Source: Muraenolepis orangiensis
Taxonomy: Eukaryota > Chordata > Actinopteri > Gadiformes > Muraenolepididae
Length of the DNA stretch: 64,000 bases
Assembly (NCBI GenBank): GCA_027704905.1
Contig: JANIIK010000687.1
Coordinates: forward strand, 155,001 to 219,000
Reading direction: 5' to 3'
The notes under the pieces are model-generated. The model made no database searches. It was not told where the DNA came from and saw nothing but the letters and a program-made list of their open reading frames with translations. Below are positions 11,701-62,930 of this stretch, one piece after another (position 1 is the stretch's first letter; each line of letters begins with the position of its first letter). Made by a program: the position numbers and the translations under genes.

Positions 11701-12472
11701 CCAGTTCAGCGATGTTCCTGATGCAGATCACTTTGGCTTCCTCGGGATTCCCGTTTAGTTTTATGAATACTTTGCAGTTTGAAGTCCAGGTGTTGAGTAT
11801 TTTCCTCTGTTTCTTCAGCTGGCGCGCTCTGTAGGCTATATCAGCGTTGTGTTTGGCAAGGTGCTCGTTAATGAAGACATCTGTTCCCTTCAGCTTCCTT
11901 CCTTGTTTCAGAAGTGCGATCTTGTACTTTCTGTTAGTGAATCGCAGTATCACAACTGGTCTGTCACTGGCGTTTCTCCTGAACAGTGGGTGGCATGCCT
12001 CGATGTTGTTACAGTCCAACTGTATCCCCTTGGACTGCATGAACTCAGCCACCTGATGCTCCGCAGAGTCAGCATCCAGCTCACCGGGCTCCCCGCTGTT
12101 GTCTTTGGTCACCGCACGGGCGTATGACCGGGGCTTTATTTTGAGACCGGTGATGATCACATCATTGACCCGCGTATACTGCTCCAAATCATCGACTCTG
12201 TTTTCCAGAAGGGTGATGCGCTTATCTTTCTCGACAATAAGCAGCCGCAGAGCCTTCACTTCCTCGATTACATCCAAGATGTTCTTCTGCTGCCGCCGAA
12301 CAGCAGAAACTTCCTCGGATATAAAGTCGAGCGATTTCCTTATATCCTCGACCTCCTCAGCCGACGGGTTCTTCTTCGGACCCATGTCGCCAGATCTTAA
12401 TGCAGATCTTATTGATGCTCCGGTTAGCGGGCTAGCGCTAGCGCTCCTCTGATCAACAGTGTCACCTGTCAC
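11687..12472 (-). CDS. LINE ORF1: coiled-coil RNA-binding protein
   Basis: A 261-residue ORF; the likely start is the Met at residue 30 (12385, MGPKKNPSAEEVEDIRK), because the upstream residues are low-complexity and Ser-rich. A coiled coil follows (about residues 45-100, including KDKRITLLENRVDDLEQYTR), then a domain resembling the RRM of L1 ORF1 proteins (VNDVIITGLK, then VVILRFTNRKYKIALLKQG) and a basic C-terminal domain (ARQLKKQRKIL). This architecture matches trimeric LINE ORF1 chaperones. It directly precedes and overlaps ORF2. Intact. Confidence 0.85.
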   Translation of the reverse strand: MTGDTVDQRSASASPLTGASIRSALRSGDMGPKKNPSAEEVEDIRKSLDFISEEVSAVRRQQKNILDVIEEVKALRLLIVEKDKRITLLENRVDDLEQYTRVNDVIITGLKIKPRSYARAVTKDNSGEPGELDADSAEHQVAEFMQSKGIQLDCNNIEACHPLFRRNASDRPVVILRFTNRKYKIALLKQGRKLKGTDVFINEHLAKHNADIAYRARQLKKQRKILNTWTSNCKVFIKLNGNPEEAKVICIRNIAELDEFK

Positions 12473-12522
12473 CTGTCACCTGTCACTTGGAGAAGACAAT
12501 CCACCGGTCAGGATCCCAAGGA

Positions 12523-12575
12523 TATCTATATATATATCTATATATATAGATATCTATCTATATCTATATCTATAT

Positions 12576-12625
<50 letters not shown>

Positions 12626-12690
12626 ATATATATATATATAGATATCTATATATATATATATATATAGATATATATATATATATATATACC
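12523..12690 (+). repeat. AT/ATCT microsatellite, right of the LINE
   Basis: Alternating AT with atct/agat units, matching the tract at 7877-8083. Confidence 0.9.
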
Positions 12691-13002
12691 TGCTTGTTTA
12701 AATCACTCACCAAACTCACCTGTTCAGAGCTGCTTTGAATGTGTTTTGGTGTTATTGTTAACTCGTTGTTTCCTCTTAAATGTGTTTATGTATCCATGTA
12801 CCAAATAAAGTCTAAAAGAATAGACTGTGTGAAGTTCTGTGGTGCCTTTGAGCTGGCCTTGCGTGGCCATGATGAAAGTGATGGACAGAAGGGCGACATT
12901 TCAATACAAAAAGTAATTGTATATAATGTAATTAACAATATGTAATTGTAAATAAAAAAAATGGTATAGCCCCCCCTGGTGAAAAATGCACCAGCCGCCA
13001 CT
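12691..13002. other. No gene; possible DNA-transposon end
   Basis: No coding feature is seen. The stretch ends at about 12994 with ccaccagccgccactg-like sequence; its reverse complement (cagtggcggctggtgca) resembles the end of many fish non-autonomous DNA transposons, but no matching left end was found. Confidence 0.35.
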
Positions 13003-13183
13003 GGTTACATATATAGACTAATAGATAGAGATTGGATTGGAACAGGGTTACATATATAGACTAATAGATAGAGATTGGATTGGGACAGGGTTACATATAT
13101 AGACTAATAGATAGAGATTGGATTGGGACAGGGTTACATATATAGACTAATAGATAGAGATTGGATTGGGACAGGGTTACATA
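13003..13183 (+). repeat. 43-bp minisatellite, left part
   Basis: Four copies of a 43-bp unit (tacatatatagactaataga, then tagagattggattgggacagggt). The array is broken by the Tc1 element at a TA dinucleotide. Confidence 0.95.
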
Positions 13184-14832
13184 CAGTGCTGCTCGAAAGT
13201 ATGTGAACCCCCTAGACATGGTCATTGTAATTGTACAAAAATGTAAAATAACCTTATTAAATGTATATCCAAACACCAGTTTGTAAAGCAGGACTTTCCA
13301 AATAATGGACACAAACAAAGAAAAATGATGTATTTTCATTATTTATTCAAAAAAAGTGGTTTCTCCCACAAAAACTGAAAATATGACTTGTGCAAAAGTA
13401 TGTGAACCCTTTTGGTTAATAGCGTGTGGCACCTCCTTTTGCAGCCATTACTGCAATCAAACGTTTTCTATAGCCACTGACCAGTCTCTCGCATCTGCTG
13501 TGGGGGATTTTTGACCACTCTTCCTTGCAGAACTCAGCCAGTTGAGAAAGGTTGGAGGGACATCTGGCCCCCGCTTCAGGTCTAGCCACAACATTTCAAT
13601 TGGATTGAGGTCCGGACTTTGACTTGGCCAATCCAGAGTACGAATCCTCTTTTTTCTGAACCATTCCTTGGTAGATTTGCTGGTATGTTTTGGGTCGTTG
13701 TCTTGTTGAAAAACCCATTTACGGCCCAGTTTCAACTTCCTGACTGATGGCTGGAGATTCTTATCAAGAATTTGCTGATACACTTCAGAATTCATGTTTC
13801 CCTGGATGATATGGAGTTGTCCAGGTCCAGAAGCAGAGAAGCAGCCCCATACCTTAACATTTCCACCACCATGCTTCACTGTTGGGATGAGGTTCTTTTC
13901 TTCATGTGCTGTGTTGGTTTTTCTCCAAACAAAGCGCTTACGATTATGACCAAATAATTCTATTTTGGACTCATCTGTCCAGAGAATGGACTTCCAGAAG
14001 GCCTCTGGTTTGTCCAAGTTCTCTCTGGCAAAGTTTAAACGGGCAGCTTTGTTCTTTTTGGAGAGCAGAGGCTTCCTTCTAGCAACCCTCCCATGAATGT
14101 CGTGTTGGTTCAATTTTCGTCTAATTGTAGACGCATGTACATTTACACCTGACGCTGCCAGAGAGCTCTGCAACTCTTTAGAGGTGATGTGTGGGTTGTC
14201 CTTTACCTGATTTATTATTCTACGGGTGCTTCTTGATGTTAGTTTTAATGGGCGTCCACTTCTAGGCAAAGATGCGGTCATCTTGGACGCCCTCCATTTG
14301 TAAATTATTTGCCTCACCGTGGATGGATGGAGCTGGAATCGTTTGGAGATTGTCTTGTAGCCTTCTCTAGACTGATGGGCTGTCAGTACCATTTTCTTGA
14401 TTTCCTCGGGTATCTCCTTTCCTCTTGGCATGGTTGATTCGTATGGGTACACCCTGGCACTGCAGTCGTTTGGTTGTTTTTCTCTCTCTTTTAATCTGTG
14501 TTGTCCAACCCTTTTCCTAATGATGTCTCATTTGATTGGTTTGCTTAATTGACTAATTAAGCACCCAAAAGTGTTTCACCTGAATCTGTTACCTCCTTGA
14601 CTTTACCAATACAGCTGGGGGTTCACTTACTTTTGCACATCCACTAATTCCATGTTTCATGTATTTTTTTGGCTACTCACACAATTCCCTCTAAAAAAGT
14701 ACATGGAACTGTTAAACATAAACCTGACATTTCATATATGTAAAACTTGTGATGATAAAATAGGAAAATCATGGTAAAACAACAGAAAACTCTTAACTGT
14801 TCAAGGGGTTCACATACTTTCGAGCAGCACTG
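13184..14832 (-). mobile_element. Tc1/mariner transposon with IR/DR ends
   Basis: The element is 1649 bp and flanked by TA at 13182-13183 and 14833-14834. The outermost 28 bp are perfect inverted repeats (13184-13211 and 14805-14832, beginning cagtgctgctcgaaagtatg). A second, inner repeat resembling the outer one (gtgcaaaagtatgtgaaccc at about 13390; its complement at about 14621) gives the IR/DR arrangement known for Sleeping Beauty-like Tc1 elements. The transposase is on the minus strand. Confidence 0.95.
13416..14452 (-). pseudogene. Tc1-like transposase with one C-terminal frameshift
   Basis: The likely start is the Met at residue 8 (MPRGKEIPEEIKK, 14431). The N-terminal paired-like helix-turn-helix region has YKTISKRFQLHPSTVRQII, followed by a GRP-type linker (LPRSGRPLKL). 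The DDE residues are in LWTDESKIELFG, FQQDNDPKHT and SPDLNPIEMLW (D,D34E). After the last motif the frame changes at a G run near 13578. The normal family C-terminus continues in another frame to a stop at 13416-13418, whereas the shifted frame stops at 13457. One missing base would account for it. Otherwise full length, so inactivation looks recent. Confidence 0.9.
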
Positions 14833-15005
14833 TATATAGACTAATAGATAGAGATTGGATTGGGACAGGGTTACATATATAAACTAATAGATAGAGATTG
14901 GATTGGGACAGGGTTACATATATAGACTAATAGATAGAGATTGGATTGGGACAGGGTTACATATATAGACTAATAGATAGATTGGATTGGGACAGGGTTA
15001 CATAC
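14833..15005 (+). repeat. 43-bp minisatellite, right part
   Basis: Four further copies of the 43-bp unit seen at 13003-13183; one copy lacks a few bases. Confidence 0.95.
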
Positions 15006-15281
15006 ATAGGCGGAGGGGGGGCAGGGGGGTATAAAATACAAAATGATTCTAACACCAAAATCTTAATTATTTTATCTTTTGTTTTAAATCAATTCATTGA
15101 TGAACAGTCATGTGACGTGTGAAGTTAGACACGCCTCTATTTTGTGCACGTAGCGATTTGGCTAGTAGCTGTGTTTCTGTACACTGAGAAGTAATGGAGA
15201 TTCTGTGATTTTTAGAAGGTCCAAGTGTATGCGGGACACGTTTACTTCTGCACTAAGCAGGTCACTGGTTATTAATAATTA

Positions 15282-16722
15282 CCGTATTGACCCGAATATA
15301 AGACGACCCCGATTATAAGACGACCCCTCTTTTTCAAGACTCATTTTTGGACAAAAAAAAATTTGAAGACCAAATATTTTTTTTATAAAGAAATTTTTTT
15401 TATTTGAAAATAATGATAACACACATCACACATTGTGTTCAAATCTGCCTAACTTGGCGAACAAAAACAAAACAGGCTAGATAGATAGCAATAAAACAGT
15501 AGTGCAATAAAACGGTAGCGCAATAAAACAGTAGAGCAATGAAACAGTACAACATTTCAGAACATCAGTCTATTGGTCACATCACGGCTTCTCATTCAGC
15601 TCGTCTTCTACATCGCTGGTTGTTCCTCTCACTCCCGCTATCGTCACTCACGGTGTCTGCTCCCCCGTCTCCTCCCACATCACGTCATCCTCCCCGTCTC
15701 CTCCCACATCACGTCATCCTCCCCGTCTCCTCCCACATCACGTCTCCTCCCACATCACGTCATCCTCCCCGTCTCCTCCCACATCACGTCATCCTCGCTG
15801 CCATCCATGGCATTTGATACGCAGCATTTCTTAACCCATTAATGATGCTTTCTGGGGAAACGTCAGCCCATGCTTGCAAGATCCATTCACAGAGCAAACG
15901 TACTGCAGGCTTTTGGATTTTTCCAGACGGTGTCAGTGCGTGATTAGCAGCCAGGAGCCACTCTGTGGATCTCTTGCGCAGATTGCGCAGCTGGCTTGTC
16001 ATTCCGCCCGGTATCACTCTTTCACTTTTTGACTGGCTCAGTCAAGTGTCCACGGAAAGCATCCAGAATCAACATATTCCTCTTCTTTCTGAGTCCCCCA
16101 CGCCGTCTGCCCCACACCACCTTGAGCCAGTCCACCACAAGATCCGTCTCCATCCAGCCCTTTGCCTGGGCGCCTACGATAACGCCAGCTGGCTGCCTCT
16201 TTAGGTACAGTCACTGCCTCTTTAGGTACAGTCACTGCCTCTTTAGGTACAGGCACTGCCTCTTTAGGTACAGTCACTGCCTCTTTAGGTACAGTCTTGC
16301 GTTTTAAAACCACGTACGGGGGAAGTGTTGTCCCATCTGCGAGGCGCGTTAACATGACCGTTACTCGGCTCTTCTCGTTTCCAGTAGACTTCACTATCAC
16401 TGATTTGTCGCCTTTCTTATGCCCAGTGACAGATGTTGGCATGTCAAAATACACAGGCGTTTTTCTTTTTTCAAGTTGGTCGCTGTGTCTCTCCATTTCT
16501 ATCTCTCCAGGTAACTGTTTTTATGTACTGTTACTTTAAGACTTTGAGTTACTTTAAGTGTCGCGCGGTGTCTCGGAACACTCGTTTGGCGCGATCTGTT
16601 GTTGCGCAATTACATGTGCAATTACGGTACATCGAAAAGTCTAAACCCCGATTATAAGACGACCCCTCTTTTTCAGATTTTTTTCTCGGAAAAAAACCCG
16701 TCTTATATTCGGGTCAATACGG
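15282..16722 (-). mobile_element. pogo/Tigger-type DNA transposon, decayed
   Basis: Inverted repeats begin ccgtattgacccgaatataa (15282 onward) and end with the complement at 16722; TA flanks both ends (15280-15281 and 16723-16724). The ends also share the motif gattataagacgacccctct further in. Length 1441 bp. Coding remnants on the minus strand resemble the DDE domain of pogo-like transposases. Internal tandem repeats have grown at about 15655-15795 (29 bp, cctccccgtctcctcccaca) and about 16196-16295 (21 bp). Confidence 0.85.
15784..16496 (-). pseudogene. pogo-like transposase remnant
   Basis: In the minus frame starting at 16496 the protein has TSVTGHKKGDKSVIVKSTG and MLTRLADGTTLPPYVVLKRK, matching the start of the pogo/Tigger DDE domain. 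It then runs through five copies of a 7-residue unit (VPKEAVT) encoded by the 21-bp repeat. Beyond this, other frames carry the expected continuation: a catalytic-core-like LILDAFRGHLTE near 16050 and a C-terminal segment (WLLAANHALTPSGKIQKPAV) to about 15784. Several frameshifts; no N-terminal CENP-B-type DNA-binding part is left. Confidence 0.75.
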
Positions 16723-18189
16723 TACTAACCTACTGTAACAACCCTGAGCATTTTCTTATTCGGTGTGTGCTATAAGTTGGACAGTGAGTGTTTTTTATCG
16801 TTTTCAATGTAACACGAAATGTGTTTATGCGTACACTAAATGTTTTAAAAGGGTACATGGAAAATTAAAGCCTGTTTAATAAAATCGAATTGATATTTCA
16901 CTTTTCAGACTTTAACTGTATGGTTGCCAGTGGTCTTCAGTTGTGTGCGGCAGTGCCCTCATGTGTGACAGACCAATACCCCACGTGACCATGTGTGGTA
17001 TTGATCAGTGATCAGAAACTGATTTGATGCGCTGTGTTGTTTGGCTTTATGGTATCATAAGGGTCTCTGTTACTGTATCGTAGTACGCATATCAAGCCCC
17101 CAGGATGTAGGCCAAGCGTTGAAGCACATTTGTCCTAGTGGCCAAACGGTGGAATTACAAGTCAGGTGATGTCACGTGGTGCCACATTTTTTTCCCCATT
17201 GACTAACATGGGGAAAGAGACGTATAATTTTTTAGGGAAATTAACTTCCCAGTACGAACACTTGAATAGCCCTTATTTGAATCATTAGGTCCTAAAAGTT
17301 GTAAGAATCACCGATAGCCATCCAGGGAGTTATTTGTATAGGAATAATGAACGCGCATCAGACCCACTGCACGGCTAGCGCGTTCATGTGACAGATCCTG
17401 TTCTACAGGCTTCCTGCTGTCTGTATCATGGAAGGATTAACATAACTAATAATGGATATATTGCAGATATTGGCTGTAATTCATAGCTTGTATCATCTTA
17501 TAATAGCCGTGGGCTGTATGCAGTAAATCCTTTATCGTGAATGTTTGAATACATAAAGTTAATGCAATAAACATAAATCCGTTATCGTGAATGTTTGAAT
17601 ACATAAAGTTGATGCAATAAACATTAATTAAAGTCTCAGTTACAAAACAGTAACACAAACTACATGTATGTCATTTACTATTTACTATGTACTACTATCA
17701 TGCAGGTCAAAGCCACCGTGGAACATCTCTACATCCATGGAGCTCGTTTTGAATGGTTTTAATTTCTCTGATCCTGATTATGATATGATGGTTTATGTGT
17801 CTCATTGATTCAGCCATGGTAAAAAACTAAAAAAAAGCACAAGGATTGAGTGCCAATATGAATCCATAGTGCATCAAAGGGGAGGGCTGGTTAAGTTCCC
17901 ACTCAACACCGATAACAATCACCACCAATGTCTTTGACTAACTGTAAAGAAAAAACTAACTGTAAAACAAACTGTATCACAACTACCTACCTCTCTATAG
18001 TTTACATATGTATTAATAAGATACCTGTTTACTGTACCTGCCATATATATTGAAATCGAGTTGATAGTTGATATAACTGCTCGTACTCCTATGTATCCAT
18101 TTAAATATGCCATACATTTATATATGCTCACTATACATTTACATGTATATATATATTCATCCTGTTTTCAATAACGGCATACTGTTAAA
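16723..18189. other. Intergenic, no gene recognised
   Basis: No coding feature is supported. A 56-bp direct duplication lies at about 17525-17640 (tgaatgtttgaatacataaa in both copies). A short imperfect hairpin lies near 17186-17222 (ttccccattgac/taacatggggaaa). Confidence 0.5.
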
Positions 18190-18392
18190 TACCCACTTAC
18201 CTGTAAATATATATACCTATTATTATGCTGCTCATATCCCATTTAATACCTAGACTGTCTTTTAACCTGTATATTTTAACTGTATATTTTAACTGTAAAT
18301 TATATTACCATGCACTTTACTGCAACATTTGCACTCTGGTTAGATGCTCTACTGTACTTATGCTGTGCAATCTAATCTAATCTGAGCAGAGT
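18190..18392 (+). repeat. Interspersed LINE/SINE-like 3' end with ATCTA tail
   Basis: This segment matches, in reverse complement, 30543-30760: both contain ccatgcactttactgcaaca and ttgcactctggttagatgct and end in (tctaa)n. A shared 3' region with a short tandem tail is typical of non-LTR retrotransposon ends. Confidence 0.7.
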
Positions 18393-18849
18393 CCAGGTGG
18401 ACTCTCAACAGGTGTGTTTGGAGTCTCTTGTGGAACGTGGCGAGCGTCGAAGGAAGGACAAGAGTTGGGACTTATTATATTAACATTAAATTAAAGTCAT
18501 CTACACAAAAAAGTGTAGATGACTTACACAAGAAAGTCATTTAATTAATTTACTCCCATTTGATATTACTTTAGACTTCTAATCAGAAGTCTAAATCGTC
18601 TTCTAATTACAGAAGGAAATATGTATTCATCTACATGAATATGATTAGAATGATACATTAAAGATGTTTCACATCATTGATAATATAACAAGCTTTCAAA
18701 ATACGACACATTCTCAAAGATTAAACCGGCATCTATCCGTTTTAAGTGTAACGTGTCATATTAAGCTTTATTATCAATGTTAACTTAGCTCTGTTGCATT
18801 GACATGACCAATAGAGGTTCATCAGAATGAATGTTCTTTATAATCCATG

Positions 18850-19095
18850 ACCATTTAATCCAGCAATAAGACTCACCTGATTCAACCATTTAATCCATCA
18901 ATAAGACTCACCTGATTCAACCATTTAATCCAGCAATAAGACTCACCTGATTCAACCATTTAATCCATCAATAAGACTCACCTGATTAAACCATTTAATC
19001 CATCAATAAGACTCACCTGATTCAACCATTTAATCCATCAATAAGACTCACCTGATTCAACCATTTAATCCATCAATAAGACTCACCTGATTCAA
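18850..19095 (+). repeat. 35-bp minisatellite, 7 copies
   Basis: The unit is ccatttaatccatcaataag followed by actcacctgattcaa; copies differ by one or two bases. Confidence 0.95.
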
Positions 19096-19734
19096 CAGCT
19101 ACCACCGATCAAGCCCATGAACGCTCAGTGCTGCTACGTGGCTACTGTTCAAATTATGACTAATGTCATCATTTAATTATTATTTGATAAATATTCATGT
19201 AAACACTATGGATAGTTCAGTCACGTTTTCGTTCCAAAGTTCACCCTCTGGCCACCAGAGGGGGCTGTTGCCTGACTGAAAATAATCTTCATCACCGCCA
19301 AAGCCTTTTTATTCGATTAGTTTTCTCCTGTCATCAAGCAGTTTAATCCTGGAGGTAAACGGAGTCCAACTGCCAAAATGTCACCCTATATTTGTTCGTC
19401 TGTGATGTGTCTAACCGGTCATTTAACATGGACAGCGTGTGTGTCCGGGAAAATAAAGCACAAAATAAAATTTAAAAGAATATATATATATTTATATATA
19501 TAAGCTGCTGTTGTGTTCTATGAGTGTATGCAGATTTGAATATACGGTCAAGGACCAAAAGAAAAAAATAAGTTGTCCGCCGTCCCCTTTGAGAAACATA
19601 CACAACGCAGACGTCACACGTGCAACAAAAGTATCAGATAGGCTTGAATTTACTTTTGATTGTCTATAATTAACTATAAAAAAATATCTGCGTTTTAACA
19701 CTACGTTTATATGTACTTATTTTTACGGTTTGCA

Positions 19735-19805
19735 TATGAGGTGGTCCGCGAAAATCCTTGATGATAAATAGTGGTCCGCAGAAACAAAAAGTTTGAGAAC
19801 CCCTG
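19735..19805. mobile_element. hAT-like terminal fragment
   Basis: The motif ggtccgcagaaacaaaaagtttgagaacccctg resembles the end of hAT-type elements. It abuts the point where the L2-type LINE reading frame loses homology, so it probably marks an insertion or deletion that removed the LINE 3' end. Confidence 0.45.
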
Positions 19806-22196
19806 TTGTAGAGGGCAATTCTGCAAGATCGGGCCACCGCGGTGACGTTGGCATTGCAGGACAGCTGGTCATCTACCACCACACCAAGGTCTCTTGTTGT
19901 GGTTGAGGGGGAGACTTGGGTGTTCTCGATGGTGACCAGTAGGTCCATCTGAGGGCAGTCTTTCCCTGGTATGAAGAGGAGCTCAGTCTTGTCAAGGTTG
20001 AGCTTCAGGTGGTTGGCGGCTGTCCATCTGCTGATGTCGGCCAGGCATTTAGAGATGCGTGTTGCTATTTGGGTTTCTGAGGGGGGAAAGGAGAGAAACT
20101 GTTGAGTGTCATCTGCATAGCAGTGATAGGAGAAGCCATGAGATGTGATTACAGAGCCTAGTGATTTAGTGTAAAGAGAAAACAGAAGGGGTCCCAATAC
20201 TGAGCCTTGAGGGACTCCGGTGTCCAGGGTGCAGGGTCTGGACAGGGAACCGTTCCATGTGACCTGATAAGTGCGATCTACAAGGTAGGAGGTGAACCAG
20301 GATAACGCAGTTCCAGCGATTCCAAGCTCGGCGAGAGTGGAGAGGAGGATCTGGTGGTTCACTGTGTCGAACGCCGCAGACAGGTCGAGAAGGATCAGTA
20401 CCGATGAGAGGGACGAGCTTCTGGCATCACGAAGAGACTCTGTCACTGCGAGCAGTGCCGTCTCCGTGGAGTGCGCAGCCTTGAAGCCTGACTGGTGAGG
20501 GTCGAGGAGGTTGTTCTGGGAGAGATAGGAAGAAAGTTGTGAGGAGACAGCCCGTTCAAGGGTTTTGGACAGGAATGATAGGAGAGATACCGGTCTGTAG
20601 TTTTGGACATCAGTGGTGTCTAGGGATGGTTTCTTGAGGAGCGGCTTGATTCTGGCAGTCTTGAAGGCTGCCGGAAACAGGCCTGCCTCAAGGGAGATGT
20701 TGATTTGGGATGTAAGGAAGGGAAGGATATCGCCCGAGATGTCCTGGAGAAGAGAGGAAGGGATTGGGTCGAGGGGGCAGGTGGTAGGGTGGTTAGATGT
20801 CACCAGTTTGTTAACTTCATCAGGGGAGAGGGGGTTGAAACAGGTAAGGTTAGTGGGGGTGGGAGAAGAGGGAGGGAGGAAAGCGGTGGGGGTGAAGGAG
20901 GAGGTAATGTTGTTCACCTTCTTCGTAAAGAAGGTGACAAAGTCATCAGCTGAGAGGGAGGAGGGAGGGGGAGGGGAGGGGGGGTTGAGGAGGGAAGAGA
21001 ACATGGAGAAAAGTTTCCTTGGGTTAGAGGCAGAAGAGTTGATTTTTGTACGGTAGAAGGCAGATTTAGCAGCCGATACCGTGGAGGTGAAGCCAGCGAG
21101 GAGACGGAGGTAGTGAGCGAGGTCATCAGAGGAGTCAGATTTCCTCCATTTTCTCTCGGCCGCCCGTAGCTCTGCTCTACGAGCCCGCAGAGGTTCAGAC
21201 AGCCATGGAGGTGGAGGAGAGGCTCGTGCTGGTCTGGAGGTGAGAGGACAGAGAGAGTCGAAGGAGGAGGAGAGAGAGGAAGTCAGAGTGGAGGAGGCTT
21301 CCTCTACCGACAAGAGAGAGAATTGTTGGGGGGATGGTAGTGAGGATAGGACAGATGCGGAGAAAGAAGAGGGAGAGAGAGTTTTCAGGTTACTACGGAA
21401 GGTAACAATGTGGAGTAGTGGGTAGGGAGGTGGGGGATTTGAGAGGGAGAGAGAAAGCAACAAAATGGTGATCAGAGACAGGGAGGGGTGTGACAGAGAT
21501 CACCGAGGTGGTACAGGATCTTGTGAAGACAAGATCCAGTTGGTTCCCAGCTCTGTGGGTAGGGGGAGAAGGAGTGAGTGTTAGACCGAATATGGCAAAA
21601 AAGTTAATGAATTCAGGAGATTGTAACTTATCCGACTGGATGTTGAAGTCACCCAGAACCACGAGTGGGGTGCCGTCCTCAGGAAAGCAGCTGAGGAGGG
21701 CGTCCATCTCGTCAAAGAAGTCACCAAGAGGGCCCGGTGGTCGGTAGATTACGGCAATGTTGAGCCTAGTTGGGATGGTAACAGAAACAGCATGAAATTC
21801 GAGTGCCGATCTGGTCAGGTGACCCAGAGGGAGTACCTGATATGACCAGTTTGGAGAGACTAGGAGTCCCGTTCCTCCACCACGCCCAGAGGGTCGGGGG
21901 GTGTGGGTGAAGGAGTAGGTCGCGGAGAGAGCAGCTGCGGTAGCCGTGTTCTCAGGGGTGATCCAGGTCTCGGTGAGAGCCAGGAAGTGGAGAGACTGGA
22001 GTGCGGCGTAGGCCAGAATGGTTTCAGTCTTCTTGACCGACGATTGGCAATTCCAGAGTCCCCCTTTCACCACAAGATCTGTGAAGGTAGAAATGGTAGG
22101 ATAGAGGAGATTGGAAGGGTTGCGGCGTCGAGAGGGAGAGCCTCGATGCCATCTATTGCGGGAGGATGTCCAGACTACAATGGAATGACGACACAT
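19806..22196 (-). pseudogene. L2/CR1-type LINE ORF2, frameshifted and 3'-truncated
   Basis: The endonuclease half (22196-21393) has LTETWITPE, VIYRPPGP, VLGDFNIQ and VSDHHFV. After a frameshift between about 21460 and 21400 the RT half continues (to about 19806) with NYRPVSLLSFLSKTLERAV, LLDLSAAFDTVNH, GVPQGSVLGPLLFSLYT and YHCYADDTQ. The sequence ends abruptly after SCRIALYNR, where family members continue for some 150 residues. Loss of the 3' end is unusual for a LINE, which normally loses the 5' end, and points to a secondary deletion or insertion. About 22200-22600 shows nothing recognisable. Confidence 0.85.
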
Positions 22197-22824
22197 AGCA
22201 AGGGTAGGAGGACTAGATTTGACTAACTCCCTAGACAGACTCCTGTAGAACGACTCCTTGGTCTTAGTTCCTGGGGCCTGACGCTAAACGCTGACAAACT
22301 ACTTCTACTTCTAATAGCCTATGCGATAGGGAGGGAGGCTCATGCCGGGTTAGGCTCCTCCCTGTCGTTAACTCTATTGACTATGGCTGTATGGGCCAGA
22401 CTGGGTGATTATCTTAGCACAACAATAGGCCTGTACACCTCACTTACTATGTACAGGTAACTAGCTTTGAGAAAAAGGTTCTACAATTTTATCAACACAA
22501 ATACTAAGAACAACAATAAATCTTATGTCTACTTACCCACAGCAGAACACTATGTAGCCTGCTTCAAGAACAACATGTACCTTTATATACTGTATCATCC
22601 ATCAGACACTATATTGTTATTATTGTATATACAATTGTGTTAGTATAGGGTTGTGTATAGTATAGTATAAAGTAGGTAGTATTGGTGTTTATAATATAGT
22701 ATTGTTTAGAATAGTATTGCATAGTAAAGTATTGTTGTTCAAATTGTACTGCGGGAGGGAATGGGGAGTAAGCATTAAATTGTACTTGTTGCACATGGTA
22801 AATAAAAATATACACCATATTCAT

Positions 22825-23035
22825 GCCGTCTCCTGGGCATATATACACCACTAGACACACGGGACTCATACCGTCTCCTTGGCAGGTACACAACGCTAGA
22901 CACACAGGACTCATACCGTCTCCTCGACAGGTATACACCGCTAGACACACGGGACCACTGGACAGGTATACACCGGACTCATACAGTCTCCTGGACAGGT
23001 TGACACCACTAGACACACCGTCTCCTGGACAGTTA
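22825..23035 (+). repeat. 45-bp minisatellite, degenerate
   Basis: Four to five copies of a unit beginning ccgtctcctgggcatatata and containing ctagacacacgggactcata; the later copies are rearranged. Confidence 0.85.
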
Positions 23036-23278
23036 TACTTGATCTAGCTCATATTAGGAAAATGTAAGTTGGGCTAATACTACAGTGACTACAGTAGGCG
23101 TAATCAATAGCTACAGTTGTACAGTAAGACATCAATTGATGTCTGTATGTGTAATGGAGGAAGCTATACCCCCATCTCTCAAATAGCTTCAGCAGAAGGA
23201 AGGAAGAATCACTGTAGTGGTTGACGCTGCTACCTGCGACTACAGTGGCGTCTTTCGGCTTCTCCAGATGACAAGGAT

Positions 23279-23345
23279 TCAAGATTCAAGATTCAAGATT
23301 TTTATTTGCCGTATGCAACAAGTACAATGAAATGCTTACTAGGTA
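23279..23345 (-). repeat. Short retroposon 3' end with (GATTCAA)n
   Basis: Three copies of gattcaa followed by tttttatttgccgtatgcaacaagt and aatgaaatgcttac, a pattern common at 3' ends of fish non-LTR elements. A related (attcaag)n tract is at 43187-43208. Confidence 0.5.
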
Positions 23346-23500
23346 TGGCGAGATTGCATGCAACTCATTTTTTGCATCTATAGATGCAACTCACAATAAA
23401 ACATTTATAATTATTTTATCATGCACACTGGAATATAGATTATAGATGAGCATTAGAAGAGTCTTATTGATCCAGTTGGATCAGATCTGATGGCCTGGTC

Positions 23501-23506
23501 TTTATT
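23501..23506 (-). promoter_or_regulatory. Polyadenylation signal of the C3-like gene
   Basis: AATAAA on the minus strand begins four bases after the TAG stop (23511-23513), so the 3' UTR is probably only some 20-30 nt. Confidence 0.7.
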
Positions 23507-23510
23507 CACA

Positions 23511-62877
<39,367 letters not shown>

Positions 62878-62930
62878 CCTCACACCTGAACACAGGTCTG
62901 CTCTCTATGTAGTCTGTGGGTCTCTCCCTG

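Larger units (their letters stand above)
8084..12515 (-). mobile_element. Two-ORF LINE, apparently full length, minus strand
   Basis: Read on the minus strand the element starts near 12515 with a short leader containing a 7-bp repeat (CACCTGT, three times), then ORF1, ORF2, and a 3' UTR that ends near 8084 in an AATAAA and a tail of CAAT repeats. Both ORFs are uninterrupted. ORF2 sequence places it in the jockey/CR1/I assemblage rather than L1 or RTE; I cannot name the family. Both flanks are AT/ATCT microsatellite. Intact ORFs and a short 5' leader suggest a recent, full-length insertion. Confidence 0.85.
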
